Positions 20,091-31,463 of a DNA stretch of 64,000 bases are shown piece after piece. The DNA is taken from the NCBI GenBank assembly GCA_033557465.1, contig CM066033.1, positions 1,246,835,523 through 1,246,899,522 of the forward strand, read 5' to 3'. The notes beneath the pieces are model-generated. The model was given only the letters and a program-made list of their open reading frames with translations. It was not told the DNA's origin and did not search any database. A program made the translations under genes and the position numbers. How positions within the stretch are numbered: position 1 is the stretch's first letter; each line of letters begins with the position of its first letter. This DNA comes from Ichthyophis bannanicus. Lineage: Eukaryota > Chordata > Amphibia > Gymnophiona > Ichthyophiidae.

Positions 20091-20212
20091 ATATTTGCTG
20101 TTTTATGTTCTGTTTGTTTGCTATGTCTAAAATGAAAATAAAGCATTTAAAAAAAAAAAAAATAATAAGTGAAGACTTTCAATAGCTTAGTTTGTAAGTA
20201 TATTAAGTTGTA

Positions 20213-20380
20213 ATCTCCAGGAACAAGCAGGAATGTAGTCTTCACATATAGGTATCGTTGGTACCGACGGAGCCTGCGTGGGAACACTCCCCAGCATCCA
20301 ATAGGAACGCTTTTGGGAGCATACCTCAGCACATGTGCGCTGCCTTCCCACCTTTCCAACTGTCCCTCTTCGGTTCTTCG
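20213..20380 (+). repeat. DIRS-A1 left inverted terminal repeat
   Basis: It is inverted relative to 25655-25820, from atctccaggaacaagcagga inward to the end of the shared word aactgtccctcttc. The element's leader and probable promoter lie just inside. Confidence 0.85.
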
Positions 20381-20611
20381 TTTTCCGCACAGCCGACAGG
20401 ATCCATACCCTGTCACCGCAGAAAATTCTGTCTTTAAAATTGTTTTCTTGTGGTCACGTTTGCCTCCGCACGATGCTTACCGGTACCGCCGGTTCTTTTC
20501 TTTTCTTTTCCAAAAAAAAAACACCTTATACTTTGAACTGTTTCTCTTCATAAACTTTTCTTTTTTGGTTCGAGGTGCCATTTTGGGCACTAGGCCCCAT
20601 ATTCCTAAAAC

Positions 20612-22394
20612 ATGGAAAAACCAACTAGTGGTTTTAAAAAATGTACTAAGTGTGGCGGTTCCATTTCCATCACTGACACCCATGATTGGTGTCTTAAATG
20701 TTTAGGGTCTGAACATTCTCCACCTGAATGTCTCTCCTGTATGGGGATGACTAAAAGAGGAGGACAGAACCGGGCTGTAAAGCTCGGTACCCTCTTTTTT
20801 TTTTTTTTCGGATGCCAGATCCATTGCATCGACATCTTCAAGGGCCTCCTCTTCCTCCCATGGATCTCAGGTAACTAAACATAAAAGTCGGTCCTCAAAG
20901 GATAGCTCTCCTGCTAAGCATCGAGAGGCTATTGGCATTGCCCTTGAGGGAACCACACCGGCAAAGCAGCCCCGGCGGGAGGCTTCTGCTTCCAAAGCAT
21001 CAATGGGGCTCCAGGATGTTCTCGAGGCCCCGACCTCGCAAGAACTACCTGTGCCATGCTCAGGGGTCCCAGCCGTTTTCACCGGTACTGACACCCAGGC
21101 ATCGGCAGTGTCGATAGACCAGAGGTTCCTCGCTATCGAACGCAGCATTGCAGCTCTTCTCTTAGCTGCAGTACCATTGGTCCAACAGGCACCGGTACCG
21201 GCCCCAGCCCCGGTGGGAATTCTTCCCATGCCATCTTTGGTTGGAATCGACAGATCGGTACCGGATCAACTCGGTACCGACTTCGATCAATATCGGGACC
21301 ATGCTTTGCATGAGCATCATGGTCAGGAATACTTTGAATCCTCAGATTCTCACAATTCTGCTGGTACTAGAGGGTTTCTCCCAGAAGATCCCTCTTCTCC
21401 CCAACGCAGAATTTCACCTTCAGAGGACATGTCTTTTCAGGATTTTATTCGTGATATGGCCAAAGGCCTTTCAATCACGGTGGCTCCTGAAGAGGAACCC
21501 AGAGCAAAGGAATTGGAAATTCTCCAATATCCTAAAGCTCCAAAGGAGACAGCCACTCTGCTGCCCATCCATGAAATTCTGCATAACTTGATGCTCAGAA
21601 TGTGGGAGACACCTCTGACTACATCTCCTCATTCTAGGAGACTTGATACTATGTATCGAGTTCCGCCATGTCCTGGATTTCAAAAGACTCAGCTGCCACA
21701 CCATTCAATGGTGGTGAAGTCAGCTATGCGTAGGATGAAAAGTGCAAAGAGGCATGCATCCAATCCCCCAGGTCGTGAATGCAGGACTCTGGACGCTATT
21801 GGGCGCCAAACATTTCAGGCTTCCATGCTTTCAGCTAGGATCAGTTCATAAATACTATATATGGGAATGTTCCTCAAGGAAGTTACAGGAGACTTGGAGC
21901 TTATGAGCCCATTTCTCCCAGATGACAAGAGACAAGACTTTCTTGCTCTAGTTAAGCATGCACAAAATGTCTCCAAGTTTGTAAATCGTGCAGCCTTTGA
22001 CTGCTTTGAATGCATCAGCAGAACCTCTGCTATTGCCATTGGCGCACGACGGATTGCCTGGCTTCAGGCATCAGACTTGGAGACTTGGGTACAGGACAAG
22101 TTAGGTACGGGAGAGAATCTCTTTGGCAAGAACTGGCAGGAAAAGGCTAACGAGTTAGATGCTGACAATGCTACTCTAGATAGATTGTCGAAATCTACAG
22201 CCACTCCAGCCAAAAAGAAGCCTTATAAAAAAAAAACCTCTTTCAGCAAAAAGAGGAAATTTTATCCTTCCTATACCCAGCAGAGTCAGACTCAGGGTCA
22301 GGTTGCCCAAAAGGGACAAACTAGACAGCAAAAGAAGCCAAAAGGCCCGAGAGCACAACCGGCTCCGCAGGTTCAGCCCCCTCAAGGGCTTTGA
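20612..22394 (+). pseudogene. DIRS-A1 gag, broken
   Basis: It starts at ATG 20612 (MEKPTSGFKKCTKCGGSISI) with a Cys/His cluster (CTKC, HDWCLKC, H, CLSC) that probably binds zinc. A T-run at 20797-20810 shifts the frame just after the cluster. The main body resumes by 21003 and holds the conserved blocks DMSFQDFIRDMAKGL, RRLDTMYRVPPCPGF, GRQTFQASMLSARIS and AARRIAWLQASDLE-like sequence. A TAA at 21849 replaces the tyrosine codon found at this place in DIRS-A2. The C-terminus is basic (KKKPYKKKTSFSKKRKFYP), typical of nucleic-acid binding. The stop at 22392 is next to the start of the RT region. Confidence 0.8.
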
Positions 22395-24314
22395 CTCCTT
22401 CCTAGAGAGCTTAGCCTTTCTGCCTCTGAGGGGTCCCCAACCCCCCAATATCCCAGGCAGGTTATGCCACTTTGCCAACAGATGGCATCAGATAACAGCA
22501 GAAGATTGGACTTTGTCCATTGTAGAAGGGTACAAGCTTCATTTTCACAGCATGCCCCCTCCTACAATTCTAAAGCAATTCAATTCTCAAACCTCCGCAG
22601 ACGATCTACTAGATCACGAGGTCTCAGCACTTCTTGCCCAAGGGGCAATAGAGGAGGTACCCATTCTTCAATGGGGTGCAGGGTTCTACTCCCCCTATTT
22701 TCTTATTCAGAAGAAAACAGGAGAACACAGACCTATTTTAGACCTCAGAGAATTGAACAAATACCTGTTTTGAGAAAGTTCAAAATGATTTCTCTAGGAA
22801 CTCTTCTGCCATACCTTGAAAGCCAGGATTGGCTTTGCTCCCTAGACTTAAAGGATGCATACACTCACATTCTGATCCATCCAGATCACAGGAAATTCTT
22901 ACGATTCCTTTTCAGGGGAAAAGATTTCCAGTACATGGTTCTTCCCTTTGGTCTGGCTTCAGCACCAAGGGTATTCACGAAATGCATGGCAGTAGTAGCT
23001 GCATTTCTGCAAATCCTGGGGATATTCGTCTTCCCTTACTTAGACGACTGGCTCATTCGAGCCCCTACAGTTGCAGAGGCCAGCAGTGCACTGTCTCGCA
23101 CAATGCAAATCCTCCAATACTTGGGGTTGGCAATAAACTTCCCAAAATCCGAACTTGTTCCTTCCCAATGCCTGGAATTCATAGGAGCCTGTCTAGATAC
23201 CAGATAGGCAAAGGCTTTCCTTCCACAGGCCCGGTGTCTTCGCATAATGCAACTAGCTTCTCAAGCAGCGGGGAAATCCTCCCTAACTGCTCGAGAGCTA
23301 CTACTGTTGCTGGGACATATGGCATCCACAGTTCATGTAGTCCCATATGCTCGCCTCCACATGCAAGCAGCTCAGTGGACCCTATCCACACAGTGGATAC
23401 AGGCCACAGGTCATTTATCAGACAAAATAATAAACTCTCAATGACTAATTTTGTCCCTCCAATGGTGGCAATCACTAGAAAATGTGACAGTGGGGTCTCC
23501 TTTTCATCAACCCCTCTTTCAGGCCACCCTAACAACAAATGCATCACAGGTGGGTTGGGGAGCACACCTGAATCATCTCTCTACCCAGGGCACCTGGACT
23601 CCACAGGAGGCTGGTCTACACATGAACCTCCTGGAATTAAGAGCAATCTATTTAGCTCTTCAAGTATTCCACGCCCAACTCAGCTACAAGACGGTCCTAG
23701 TTCAGACGGACAATCAAGTAGCCATGTTCTATGTGAACAAGCAGGGCGGGACAGGCTCTCTGTCGTTATGCAACAAAGCTTTACAACTGTGGGCCCTCGC
23801 CAGAGAGGATCAAATTCACCTTCTAGTGGTATATCTTCTAGGCATTCAAAACCTTTGGGCAGACAAACGCAGTCGAGTACTGCTGCCTCACGAGTGGTCC
23901 CTCCACCTAGACCAGGTGGCAAAGATATTTCATCTGTGGGGCACACCAGACATAGACCTCTTTGCAAGTCCACTGAATGCCAAACTTCCCCGGGTCTGTT
24001 CCAGTATTCCAGCTCACAATTGTCAGGCAAGGGATGCCTTCCTCCTTCACTGGGGTCAGGACTTCCTTTATGCCTTCCCACCCATTCCCCTCATCCCCAA
24101 AACACTCTTCAAGCTTCAGAGAGACTGGGGTTGTATGATTCTCATAGCGCCACAATGGCCACGCCAACCATGGTATCCCCTTCTTCTACATCTCTCTCAA
24201 GCTGCACCTCTGGAGTTAGGGCATGCTCCAGATCTCCTTTCCCAAGAGGGCGGGACGCTATGGCACCCAAATTCCCATTTCCTGCATCTCACGGCCTGGT
24301 TGCTGAAGGCTTAG
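22395..24314 (+). pseudogene. DIRS-A1 reverse transcriptase and RNase H, broken
   Basis: RT blocks: YLIQKKTGEHRPILDLRELN (with F before), SLDLKDAYTHILIHP, QYMVLPFGLASAPRVF and FPYLDDWLIRAP, with the YLDD catalytic pair at about 23038. RNase H follows: TTNASQVGWGAHL, LLELRAIYLAL and VQTDNQVAMFYVNKQGG. Breaks are a 1-bp loss near 22770, TAG at 23205 and TGA at 23442. In the first RNase H block the catalytic Asp found in A2 (TTDASQ) is Asn here. After RNase H comes a conserved linker (WGTPDIDLFASPLNAKLP). The protein would make DIRS cDNA; this copy cannot. Confidence 0.85.
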
Positions 24315-25341
24315 ACCTCCAGGATTTCAACCTGTCCCAACAGGTAAAGGATATCCTTCAGGCTTCTAGGAAACTTTCCACAAGAAGATCTTATGCCTTC
24401 AAGTGGAAACGTTTTACTATATGATGCTCCAAGAAGGGATTGTCATACCTTTAGAATTGATACTAGAGTATCTCCTTCACTTATCGAATTCTGGTCTAAA
24501 GACCAATTCAGTAAGAGTCCATCTCAGTGCAATTGCAGCTTCTTATAAGCCTCTGAATGGACAACTAATTTCCTCTCATCCACTCATATCCAGATTTATG
24601 AGAGGTCTTCTATTAACCAAACCTCCCATTAAGCCACCACCGGTGGCATGGGATCTAAATCTAGTTCTCAGGCAACTTATGAAGTCGCCTTTTGAGCCTT
24701 TAGCCACTACAACCCTTACGTTTTTGACCTGGAAGGTCATCTTCCTAATTGCAATCACCTCTGCATGTCGCATTAGTGAACTGCAAGCTTTAGTGGCTGA
24801 TCCTCCTTATGCTAGGTTTCATCATGATAAGGTTGTTCTTAGAACTCATCCACACTTCATGCCAAAGGTGGTTTCGCCTTTTTATTTAAATCAATCAATT
24901 TATCTTCCTGTATTTTTTCCGAGGCCTCACACCTCTAAGGCAGAAAGAAACCTTCACACTTTGGACTGTAAAAGAGCCTTAGCCTTTTACTTACAGAGAA
25001 CACAACAACATAGAAAGTCCTTGCAACTTTTTATAGCTTTTGACCCTAGTCATTTGGGACTTCCAGTCTCCAAAAGAACTTTATCTAAATGGATTGCCCA
25101 ATGCATATCCTTTGCTTATGAGAGTAAGTGTCTTCCTTTTCAAGGCCATGTCACAGCTCATAACGTGAGAGCCATGGCAACGTCCATGGCTAATCTCCAC
25201 TCTGTGTCTATCGATGACATTTGTCGAGCAGCCACCTGGGCTTCAGTACACACCTTCACAGCCCACTACTGCCTGGATAAAGCCTCCTATTGGGATGCTT
25301 TCTTTGGCCAAGCTGTTCTTCAAAATCTCTTTCAGACCTAG
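24285..25341 (+). pseudogene. DIRS-A1 tyrosine recombinase, broken near N-terminus
   Basis: The N-terminal core-binding part reads LVAEGLDLQDFNLSQQVKDI and STRRSYAFKWKRF, then a TGA (Trp in A2) and a short deletion shift the frame near 24440. From 24403 the catalytic half is open to 25341. It has ACRISELQAL (first Arg), AHNVRAMATSMA (H-x-x-R) and FTAHYCLDK (nucleophilic Tyr), the R-HxxR-Y set of tyrosine recombinases. DIRS elements use this enzyme in place of an integrase. In this copy the frame upstream of the break is continuous with a frame overlapping RT from 22829. Confidence 0.85.
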
Positions 25342-25448
25342 TTCAACTCCTACCCACCAACCCTGGTGGAATGCCAGAGATCCATATGAGGAAGGCTTCC
25401 CACCTTTCTAGGGTGGCACCTTCCTGGGGCTATCTCCCTGGCATCTTC

Positions 25449-25565
25449 AGCTAGGGAGTCCCCATATGTGAAGACTACATTCCTGCTTGTTCCTGGAGAT
25501 AGCGTAGTTACTCACCTGTAACAGGTGATCTCCGGGAACAGCAGGAATTTAGTCTTCACAACCCA
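25449..25565 (+). repeat. DIRS-A1 internal complementary region (circle junction)
   Basis: 25464-25503 is the reverse complement of the element's left outer end, and 25506-25555 that of its right outer end. They meet at about 25503-25505. In DIRS replication this region templates the joined ends of the circle. Confidence 0.85.
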
Positions 25566-25654
25566 CCCACCTCCCCTAGGAGTGTTGTGTCTATCTATTT
25601 GTCTCTTTCCTCTCTTTCCTCTCTCCCTCTATCCTTTCACTCAGCTACAAACTT

Positions 25655-25842
25655 AACTGAAGAGGGACAGTTGGAAAGGTGGGAAGGCAGCACGCATGTG
25701 CTGAGGGATGTTCCCAAAAGCGTTCCTATTGGATGCTGGGGAGCGTTCCCGCGCAGGCGCCGTCTGTACCGATGATACCCATATGTGAAGACTAAATTTC
25801 TGCTGTTCCCGGAGATCACCTGTTACAGGTGAGTAACTATGC
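25655..25842 (-). repeat. DIRS-A1 right inverted terminal repeat
   Basis: It is the reverse complement of the left repeat plus an outer extension of about 26 bp containing the 15-bp palindrome cacctgttacaggtg and ending gagtaactatgc. The extension is absent from the left end but mirrored in the internal region. Confidence 0.85.
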
Positions 25843-26263
25843 TTTATTGTGCCTAGATATCCTTTATTTGCAAGAAATAAAGTGAATCATAGATAACCAT
25901 TAATAGAATAGCATGCCTATTTTAAGCAAGTAAAATTTCATTACCATATATACTGTAGTTCAAGTGATTGTGATATACAATTATGCAAAGGAGTACAATT
26001 ATGTGCAAAAATGGTTTGCAATTCAAATTTTGCTAAAACCTTCACTATACTTTGATGTAGTTAACATTTTTTGTGAAAAGGTTAGTTAAAAATCTTTTCT
26101 ACCAGGCTTATTTTGCATGGACGTCTCAGAAAACAACCCCCCAACAGATTCCTCCCATTAGTTTATTATCCGCATAGTCTAACATGTTAAGGAGGTAATT
26201 TTAGAATGGCTGCATAGCATTTACATGTATATGTGGCATACATGCATAAATACCAATTTTGTA
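25843..26263. other. AT-rich spacer, nothing recognised
   Basis: No coding frame, splice pair or repeat that I can name. Confidence 0.5.
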
Positions 26264-26385
26264 ATGCTACTAATTATTTAACAGGTTTTTATATACTGCC
26301 TTTGATTCAAGGCGGTTTACATTGAACAACAATATACAAGCTCAAGAGATCTGTTTTACATAGAACAAGGACAAGCAATATGGGG
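26264..26385 (-). mobile_element. L2-type 3' tail fragment
   Basis: The sequence aacaggtttttatatactgcc and ggcggtttacattgaac on the plus strand is the reversed L2 3' end (aatgtaaaccgc...tatataaa). It is only a tail and could belong to a SINE that uses this tail. Confidence 0.5.
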
Positions 26386-26394
26386 GCTATATAT

Positions 26395-27420
26395 TTATTA
26401 TTTATTTATTTATTTAACATCTTTTATATACCGCACTATTTATAATCAGCGCGGTTTACATAGAACAAGAAAACATCAGACAGAATACAATATCTGAGTA
26501 TTTTACATATAACAGGAACAATAACTTGGGTAAACCGGGGTAATTAATTAAAACAAATAGTAATTATTTAGAACAAATAGTAATCAGTGTAACTATATAT
26601 GAATCAACGGTGTGTGGGTGGTTATGGTATGTACAGTTAGATAATGTCATTAGGACCAAAGTGTTCTATGAAGAGATGTGGTTTTAATAGTTTCTTCATA
26701 TCATGTGGAGATTGTGTGGATCTAATGGCTTCATGTAGTGAGTTCCAAATCATTGGGGCAAGTAGAGAGAAGGCTGTATTGCTTGTCTGCTGTATACATT
26801 TGGTCTTGAAGGGAGGACTGGTAAGAAGATTCTGATTTGCTGATCTTCTGGGTGCTTGTTTTCAGTACTCTTGAGATTTGATCCTCAGGGCAGGGAGCTG
26901 ATAGATTATGAAGAATCTTATAGATGACGGTTATGGTTTTGTGCTTAATCCTTTGGGCAGTTGGGAGCCAATGTAGTCACCTGAGAGTTGAGGTTATGTG
27001 TTGACAACCTGATGTGCCTGTTAGGATTCTAGCAGCAGTGTTCTGCACTAGTTGAAATGGGTATAGTGTCTGTTTCGGCAGTCCCTTATACAGAATGTTG
27101 CTGTAGTCGAGATGGGGGCGAGATGATGGCTTGGAAAACTGATCTGAAATCATTGTCTTGTAGAAGAGGACATAGAAGTTTGAGGATCCTAAGTTTCAGA
27201 TATGCTGTGCTGTCTGCATTCTTGATGTGCGAATACATGTTGAGGTTGCTGTCAAGGTGTTTGACGTCCCTTTTTATGTTAATTTCAGCGTGTTGGAGTA
27301 TGATTTTTTTGGAGGATTAAAAACTGACTCTCTGAAGATTAGTAGAGCTTCCATTTTCTTTTTATTCACTGCAAGATTTAGATTGACGAGAAGGTTTGTG
27401 ACAGCTGTGAGGACATCTGA
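26395..27420 (-). mobile_element. L2 copy 2, 3' part (outer element)
   Basis: Minus strand. The 3' tail with TAAA repeats is at 26395-26460 and decayed coding sequence runs to 27420. Readable stretches are QTLYPFQLVQNTAARILTG (near 27050) and AIISPHLDYSNILY (near 27110). Its missing upstream part (RT fingers and YADD) lies beyond the younger L2 copy 1, at 30310-31400. The two parts meet in the order expected of one element. Confidence 0.7.
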
Positions 27421-30306
27421 TATTTATTTATTTTATTTATTTATTTATTAACAATTCTTATATACCGCACTATTAGACATCAGCGCGGTTTACATTGAAC
27501 AGAAAACATCCGACAGTTTACACATGTCTGGTCGTTACATTTAACAGGAAGTATAACTTGGCGAAATAGGGGAAACTAAATACAATGCAGGGTTATCTGA
27601 TGAAGGATATCCTGGTTAACTATATACAACAGTGATACAATAGTATATGGAATAACTTGTTATTTACATTGTGAAGTTGGTCTGTTGCGGGGTCTATCTG
27701 TTTGACCACTTCTGCTATTCACCTGGGGGTTATGTTCGGAGTTGTCATTGAGATATTTAACGAAAAGGAAATGCTTTAAAGCCTTTCTGAACTGACTTAG
27801 ATTAGGTATTGCTCTGATTTGAGCTGGTAAGGTGTTCCATAGAGATGGGGCGCAGAATTGGAAGGCTCTGTTGGCTGTTGATCTAGTGCATCTTGTGGTG
27901 TCATTTGGGATAACTAGTGTGTTTAATTCTGCTATTCTTCGTGGCCTGTTTGGTGCAAGTGGTTGTATGAGGTTTGAGAGAGAGGAAGAGGTGAGCCCCT
28001 TAGCCGCTTTGAATGTTAGCAGTAAGGTCTTGAAACTGATCCTTGCTTGAATGGGGAGCCAGTGTAGCTGTTTTAGAAGGGGTGTTACGTGGTCTCTCGT
28101 GGTCTCTCCTGGATGCCCCGAGGAGTACCCTCGCTGCACTATTCATGGCTAATTGCAGGGGGTTCAGGGTGGACCGGGGGAGTCCTTGTAGTATGGAGTT
28201 TGAGAAGTCAAAATGGGGGAGTATAAGGGCTTGATAAATGGTACGGAAATCATCCGGTTCGAGTAGCATGCGTAGGTGTCTGAGGGATCTGATTTTAAAG
28301 TATATTGCCTTGACTGTGTTGGCTATGTGGTTCTTCATATCAAGGTTTTGGTCCAGCGTTACTCCGAGGTAGCGTATTGCCGGTTTAACTTGGAGTTGGG
28401 CATCCTTTACGTTAATACAACTAGGAGGGGTGAAGTTGGTGTTCCTCGAGACGAACAGGACTTCCGTCTTTTTGTGTTGTATTCTCAGGTTTTGTGATAG
28501 GAGCCACTCTGATATGGTGTCAAAGCAGTTGGTCAGCGGGCTAAGGTCTAGGCAGTCCAATGATATTGGCATATATAGTAGCACATCGTCTGCATATATC
28601 ATGTAACTGACATTAAAGGATCTGATGATGTCACAGATGGGTTGGATGTATATATTAAACATCAATGCAGATAAAGAGGATCCTTGGGGTACACCTTGAC
28701 TTTGTTGGAAAGGTTCAGATGTATCCCTGTCGACTCTGACATGCTGCCATCTGTCGGACAGGTAAGATTTGCACCATTCGAGTGCTGTTCCACAGATGCC
28801 TTTTTCCCTTAGTCGGCAGATGAGAATTTCGTGGCATACCGAGTCAAAAGCCGCTGCTATATCTAGGAAGACAAGAGCAAAGCCTTGGCGTATGATATCC
28901 ACACCTGAGGTTATATTGTTGAGGAGTGTTGTGAGTAGTGTTTCTACTCCATGTGACTCTCTGAAACCATGTTGAGCTGGATCCAGTGGGGCTGATGTGT
29001 CTATATGATCCTGTAATTGCCTGTGCACTATTTTCTCGATGATTTTTGCTAGCATAGGTATGCTAGATATGGGCCTGTAAGATTCTACTTTTTGAGGATC
29101 AAGTTTGGTGTTCTTTAGCAGCGGTCTTACAGAGGTCTGCTTGAGCGTAGATGGGAAAGAGCCAGTGGTGAAGGAATAGTTTAAGATTTTTGCTATAGTT
29201 GAGGATATGTCACATCGCAGGTCCTTTATCCAGTGCGCAGGGCAAGGGTCTGTGTGTGCAGTGGTTGTGTTTAGAGCTAGGATGGTGTCTTCAATAGTTT
29301 TCTTCGAGGGAGTAAAGAAGGATGCCAGTGATACTGGGTAGTCTCGTTCATCAGGAGGGTCTGGTATTAATATTTTGTTGGTCTTACACATCTTAGATTG
29401 CATGTAAATTGCATAGTCCTGTGGGCGGATCCTGCTGTGGTGCTCAGGGGTTGGCTCTTTGGCAAGTGTTTTAACTAAGTTAAACAAGTCGTGAGGTTTA
29501 TTCAGTGACCGTTTCAGAGTATCTGTGTGGTGTTGTCTGATTTTATCTGAGATGGCTTTACGATGCTCTGCCAGATGTTGGATGTAAGCTGATTGGTCAC
29601 TGCTGGTACGTGACTTTCTCCATCGTTTTTCTAGCCTTCTTAAAATGGATAGTGAGGTTTTTAAATCGGCTGTGAACCATGGGGCGGTAGATCTCTTCTT
29701 TGGGTTCTTGTTCGTTGGAGGGCGGATAGCGATTGCGCTGAGTTTATTGTTCCAGGAGGAGATCAACTCTTCTAGGCTTAGTGAGGTGTCATCAAAGAGT
29801 GTGCTCATTTCAGTGAGGATGCGTTCTCTGTTAAATGGGTGGAATCTTCTGGTAGCTGAGTTAGCGGGCCTGCTTTCATCCGTTTTCGTCTTGTGTGAAC
29901 AGATAGTGGTAGGCATCTGAAAGGTGATGAGTTTGTGGTCAGTCCATGGGACTGCAGATATCGATAGTACGATGTTTTGTGGTTGGTCCAAAATTAGTTG
30001 CGGTGCGAATATTAGGTCGAGGATATTGCCTTTCTCATGAGTAGGTTCTTGCACCATTTGTGTGTATCCTAGGCTATCTAGGGCATCTAGGAATGCTGTT
30101 GCTTGGGTGTCCTGTAATGATGGTAGGTTGATATCTCCTATGATCCAATTAGGTTTATTTGGACCCTGGGTGAAGGATGCCAGATTTATTATGGTTGCTA
30201 GGTCGTCTGGATCCCCTGACGGTGATCTATAGACCAAGTTTATGGAGCATGTGTTGTTTGAGACTGATACTGTTTCTAGATGGTTGTTACTGTTGGATTC
30301 ATCCAT
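27421..30306 (-). mobile_element. L2 copy 1, 5'-truncated, inserted in L2 copy 2
   Basis: It runs on the minus strand from a truncation inside the endonuclease (about 30306) to an L2 3' end at 27421-27490 (TAAA-rich tail; gcggtatataagaatt and cgcgctgatgtc). It is well preserved, with one frameshift in about 2.6 kb of coding sequence. The outer L2 resumes directly on both sides. Confidence 0.8.
27660..30306 (-). pseudogene. L2 ORF2, endonuclease C-terminus, RT and tail, one frameshift
   Basis: Minus strand; the long frame covers about 30306-28125 and the C-terminal frame 28139-27660. Endonuclease remnants: VYRSPSGDPDD, NWIIGDINLPSL and PWTDHKLITF. RT: ESYRPISSIPMLAKIIEKI, HGFRESHGVETLL, FALVFLDIAAAFDSVCHE, QGVPQGSSLSALMFNIYI and YADDVLLYMP (near 28590). 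After RT: RYLGVTLDQNLDMKNHI and LPHFDFSNSILQGLPRSTL. An 11-bp tandem duplication (gtggtctctc repeated, about 28090-28110) shifts the frame just before LLKQLHWLPIQARISF. The N-terminal endonuclease is missing because the copy is 5'-truncated. The open frame continues upstream past 30306, but that part belongs to the outer L2. Confidence 0.85.
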
Positions 30307-30309
30307 TTT

Positions 30310-31400
30310 AAACTGACTGAGAAGTGACTGAGAAGTCCAGAGTGCATGTGTTGAAGGGCATGTAGAACATGATGTCATCTGCATATAGGTGAAAGTGCAT
30401 GTTCCATTTTCTTAGTAGGTTGTATATGGGCTGTATATAGATATTAAATAATAAAGCAGACAAGGCCAATCCCTGTGGTACGCCTTGTTTTAGGTTAAAA
30501 TGTTTGGAATTGCTGCATCCGACTTTGACTTGCAGGGTTCTGTCTGAGAGGTAGGATGTGAACCAGTTTAATTGGTGTTGATCAGGCCTATATTTCTGAG
30601 TCTGACTAGCAGAGTATGGTGTGATACCGAGTCGAAGGCAGCATTGATGTCGAGGAAGATCAGAACAAATTCATGGTGGGGCTTGTCTAGGCCTCTGATG
30701 AGCATGTCGAAAAGGGCAGTGAAGAGTGTGTCAGTGTCATGCCGTGGGCAGAAGCCATGCTGTTGACGGTCCAATGCAACATAGGAATCAACATGGTCTT
30801 GTAGCTGATGCTGTATAGTTTTTTCAATTATTTTAGACAGGAATGGGATGCTGGCGATCGATCGATCGATATGAACTGGGGTCCATTAGGTATAATGAGG
30901 ATTTTTTCAGTATAGGACATATTGAAACCTGTTTCAGGGCTGGGAGAAGGTATCCTTGAGAGAGGGAGGTGTGGACTATCTTTAGAATAATTGGGGTGAA
31001 CTCAGAATGAAGGGATTTTATCCACGTAACTGGACATGGATCCAGTGGGGAGGTTGTGGTATTGATACTACTGATGATGTCTGAGAGGTCTCTCTTTGAT
31101 ATTAGGCTGGATGTGTGCCATGTGAGGTTTTGAGAAGAGGTATCTTGTTGATGTGGTGGATTATTGTTCTGGGGAGTTGTCAGGCATCGCCTGTTGCAGT
31201 GGAAGTTGGCCACGATCTGTGGGTCAAGTTGCTTTTTTGAGTTTGTGAAGTATGTTGACGTGAGGTCACTGTTGAGATACACTTGGAGAAGCTGTGGGCA
31301 TGTTCTCAGCATGGTATATAGGCAGTCCAGAAACTGTAGGTACATTTCCCATTTCATGGAGGCTATAAACACATGTTTTAAAATGTCCCCATCTGCATTT
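30310..31400 (-). mobile_element. L2 copy 2, 5' part (RT fingers to YADD), decayed
   Basis: Minus strand. Readable blocks are LDPCPVTWIKSLHSEFTPII (near 31040), QHGFCPRHDTDTLFTALFDM (near 30750), FVLIFLDINAAFDSVSHHTL (near 30660) and a YADD-like block near 30385-30370. It has frameshifts at about 30580 and 30835. A short gatc repeat lies at 30855-30870. Its 3' part is at 26395-27420 beyond the younger insertion. Confidence 0.7.
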
Positions 31401-31463
31401 TACCCCTGTTCCTGAGGCTTGGTTGGGCTTGGGCTCCATCAGTGATTGAGGATCAATTGTGCT

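Larger units (their letters stand above)
14733..20164 (+). mobile_element. Full-length L1 LINE with intact ORF2
   Basis: The order is a G-rich 5' start (gggggcggagcctgatg), a 5' UTR of about 130 bp, ORF1 (14865-15715, one frameshift), ORF2 (16200-19973, intact), a 3' UTR with a G-tract (20055-20082), an aataaa signal at 20138, and a poly-A tail. The flanks aaaaagtgaag (14722-14732) and aataagtgaag (20164-20174) look like a target-site duplication with one difference. The intact ORF2 and readable duplication argue for a young insertion. Confidence 0.9.
20213..25842 (+). mobile_element. DIRS-A1, complete DIRS retrotransposon, coding part decayed
   Basis: Left terminal repeat (20213-20380), gag (20612-22394), RT-RNase H (22395-24314), tyrosine recombinase (about 24285-25341), internal complementary region (25449-25565) and right terminal repeat (25655-25842), in the order of DIRS elements. 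The internal region is the reverse complement of the left outer end joined to the right outer end. No target duplication is seen, as expected for recombinase-mediated insertion of a circle. All three coding regions have stops or frameshifts. Confidence 0.9.

Noticed and set aside
20147..20416. Minus-strand frames over the DIRS left repeat
   Set aside because: They are non-coding terminal repeat read in antisense; the same frames recur at the right repeat.
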